Shown here one piece after another: positions 6,146 through 7,215 of a stretch of DNA of 7,215 nt. A program made the translations under genes and the position numbers. The first letter of the stretch is position 1; every line of letters starts with the position of its first letter. The notes beneath the pieces are model-generated. The model searched no databases. It worked only from the letters and a program-made list of their open reading frames with translations, and was not told where the DNA came from. This stretch comes from Trueperaceae bacterium. Lineage in GTDB: Bacteria; Deinococcota; Deinococci; Deinococcales; Trueperaceae. Location: assembly GCA_007121175.1 (NCBI GenBank), contig SKMG01000424.1, positions 1 through 7,215 on the forward strand. Direction: 5' to 3'.

Positions 6146-6679
6146 CTACTCGGCCAGCGAGATGTACGTGGCGCGGACCTCTCCAGTGGCGATGTTCAGG
6201 GTTCCGGTGAAGCTGAAGACGGTGTGGTTCAAGAAGGCGTACTCAGGTGCCATGGTCTGGAACCACGCCGCACCATGCACTGGCATGTCGACGTCGGCGA
6301 ACTCAAACTCCGGGTCGAGCATCGCTTCGAACGCCGGCGTCAGCGTCGCGTCGTGCATGAAGCCGCGCAACGTGAGAGCTACTGCCAGTCCGTTGGGAAG
6401 CAGGATGGCGCCACGGTAGTCCATCACCATGACACCATCGTGCCGGAAGAGCACGTGGTCGATGCCCTCGACCGCAGAGCCGGCGAAGAGGCCGTCCGTG
6501 ACGACGCCGGCGGTCTTGCTGTCGAGCCGCAGTCCTTCGGGCACCAAGCCGATGACGTGGACGCCCGTCATCGAGGCCTCCATCGTCATGTGCGTGTGCG
6601 CCGGTGCTTCATCGCCGCTGGCCGTGCCCGTGATCGCGAGGACCGCCGCCAGGATCGTGGTGAACATCAGCTTCGTCAT
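6146..6679 (-). CDS. Secreted DUF3237-like protein
   Basis: A 177-residue protein with a signal peptide: Lys3, a hydrophobic core (about 5-18) and a likely cleavage site near residues 20-22. A short His/Met-bearing linker (HTHMTM, 28-33) follows. The mature part has alternating hydrophobic strands typical of a beta-barrel. It contains a block of the DUF3237 type: GLFAGSAVEGIDHVLFRHDG (63-82) then MDYRGAILLPNG (86-97), with a late FxxTMxPEYAFLN stretch (140-151). DUF3237 is a domain of unknown function; the assignment is from pattern memory and is moderate. No catalytic residues are assigned. The ATG at 6679 has GGAGG 5 bases upstream; an earlier in-frame start at 6691 would overlap that site. 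A 7-bp inverted repeat lies just upstream in the leader. A 204-base gap separates it from the downstream epimerase, so separate transcription is likely. Confidence 0.78.
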   Translation of the reverse strand: MTKLMFTTILAAVLAITGTASGDEAPAHTHMTMEASMTGVHVIGLVPEGLRLDSKTAGVVTDGLFAGSAVEGIDHVLFRHDGVMVMDYRGAILLPNGLAVALTLRGFMHDATLTPAFEAMLDPEFEFADVDMPVHGAAWFQTMAPEYAFLNHTVFSFTGTLNIATGEVRATYISLAE

Positions 6680-6684
6680 CGCGT

Positions 6685-6689
6685 CCTCC
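6685..6689 (-). promoter_or_regulatory. Ribosome binding site of the DUF3237-like gene
   Basis: GGAGG on the minus strand, 5 bases before the ATG at 6679. It favours that start over the one at 6691. Confidence 0.7.
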
Positions 6690-6691
6690 AA

Positions 6692-7085
6692 GTCCAGCGC
6701 GCACGCGCGCTGCAGTATTGGGGTTCGTGCCGCCTGTCTTCGATCTGCCTACTTCGTCACCGCTCGCTGAGGAGACGGTCTACTCCTCCCTGAAACGCGA
6801 GTACGTGCGGGGTGCGATGCGAGTAGCACGATGCTCGGTCTGGCTCGCACCGGCTCCATGCGCACGAGCCTTGCGGGCACGTCGAGCCGGCGTACTTCCT
6901 GAGGGGCGGAAACGCTAGGCTCACCTCCTCATCTCGAGCGCGTGCGCAGGGCGCTCGATTCGCGTCACGGTCTCGGCCAGAGGGTAGTGGGTCGGGCGTT
7001 CTGAAACCGTTCGGGCGGCGTCGGCTGCCTAACGTAACGCTGCCACTCGCCGTTCCAGGACGGTCTCACACGACGCCAGGCGCGC
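6692..7085. other. Intergenic stretch without a convincing gene
   Basis: About 394 bases lie between the DUF3237-like gene and the partial PIN-domain gene. The left edge carries the leader inverted repeat at 6695-6712. A plus-strand open frame at 6718-6918 starts with TTG and has no ribosome site. Its third-position G/C bias fades after about 6826, so I do not call it a gene, though part of it faintly resembles an IS3-type transposase tail. No tRNA, terminator with a T-run or clear promoter was seen in the remainder (6919-7085). Confidence 0.6.
6695..6712 (-). promoter_or_regulatory. Inverted repeat in the leader of the DUF3237-like gene
   Basis: CAGCGCG (6695-6701) and CGCGCTG (6706-6712) form a perfect 7-bp inverted repeat with a 4-base spacer. 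It lies 5 bases upstream of the Shine-Dalgarno sequence. It could be an operator or a 5' leader hairpin that affects translation. Composition is almost pure G/C, so chance is possible. Confidence 0.3.
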
Positions 7086-7215
7086 TCAGGATGGAGTCAG
7101 GATCGCGCACGCGACGCCCGGCGCGCGTGCCAGGCGGCCATCGAGCGTCGCGAGCGGCGCAGCGAGGGCCTCCGCGAGAGCGACGTATGCAGCGTCGTAC
7201 GTACAAAGAGCCCCG
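7086..7215 (-). CDS. PIN-domain protein (VapC-like), C-terminal fragment cut by the window edge
   Basis: An open frame enters from the right edge and ends at TGA (7088-7086), giving the last 42 residues of a protein. They contain TYDAAYVALAEALAAP followed by LATLDGRLARAPG. This is the characteristic C-terminal half of VapC-type PIN domains: an Asp in YDAAY and another in TLDxRL belong to the acidic metal-binding cluster of these ribonucleases. VapC toxins cleave RNA and are usually encoded just after a small antitoxin, which here would lie outside the window to the right. The start and N-terminal acidic residues are not visible, so intactness cannot be judged. A housekeeping PIN protein without an antitoxin is the alternative. 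No hairpin with a T-run follows the stop. Confidence 0.8.
   Translation of the reverse strand, partial: GALCTYDAAYVALAEALAAPLATLDGRLARAPGVACAILTPS

Noticed and set aside
5003..6793. Long plus-strand open frame of 596 codons
   Set aside because: It lies antisense to the epimerase and the DUF3237-like gene and spans the gap between them. Its protein is rich in Arg, His, Asp and Val with no domain, which is the usual shadow of GC-rich coding DNA.
6718..6918. Plus-strand 66-codon frame as an intact gene
   Set aside because: It has a TTG start, no ribosome site and loss of codon bias in its second half. It is kept only as a possible transposase remnant.
6930..7030. Possible tRNA or attachment site, prompted by a TCGATTC-like stretch near 6956
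   Set aside because: No paired acceptor stem, anticodon stem or CCA end could be built around it, and no direct repeat of it was found elsewhere in the window.

Overview
This is a GC-rich bacterial chromosomal window (about two-thirds G+C by eye). All the genes look bacterial: lipoprotein and Sec-type signal peptides, clear Shine-Dalgarno sites, and strong G/C bias at third codon positions. No marker gene fixes the taxon. Two things weakly suggest a high-GC lineage such as Deinococcota, Actinomycetota or Chloroflexota: the fasciclin lipoprotein, and a P450 whose C-terminus recalls Thermus CYP175A1. The lineage is inference only. There is no rRNA, tRNA, CRISPR array or intact mobile element.

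Layout. Four minus-strand genes fill the left half. From right to left, in transcription order, they are a multi-pass membrane protein that may be an ECF-transporter S-component (3742-3215), a four-helix membrane protein (3071-2607), a cytochrome P450 (2525-1158) and a two-domain fasciclin lipoprotein (1022-81) that ends at a strong hairpin. At 3743-3915 the strand switches across a repeat-rich divergent promoter region. The only plus-strand gene follows, an exported trypsin-like protease fused to a C-terminal LprI-like domain (3916-4959). It converges on an NAD-dependent epimerase (5941-5099) across a hairpin-rich gap. Further right are a secreted DUF3237-like protein (6679-6146) and, cut by the window edge, the C-terminus of a PIN-domain (VapC-like) protein (7215-7086), both on the minus strand.

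How the genes relate. Gaps of 81 to 204 bases separate the minus-strand genes, so this looks like single genes or loose pairs rather than one tight operon. Three products are predicted to be exported: the fasciclin lipoprotein, the protease-LprI fusion and the DUF3237-like protein. That gives the region an envelope flavour, but no shared pathway can be shown. I found no convincing undescribed multi-gene system. The most distinctive item is the protease-LprI fusion. Next is the cluster of inverted and direct repeats in the divergent promoter region beside it.

For six of the genes the longest open frame starts upstream of the likely true start. I moved those starts to ATG codons with a well-placed Shine-Dalgarno sequence, except for the protease, where no good site exists, and the partial PIN gene, whose start lies outside the window.
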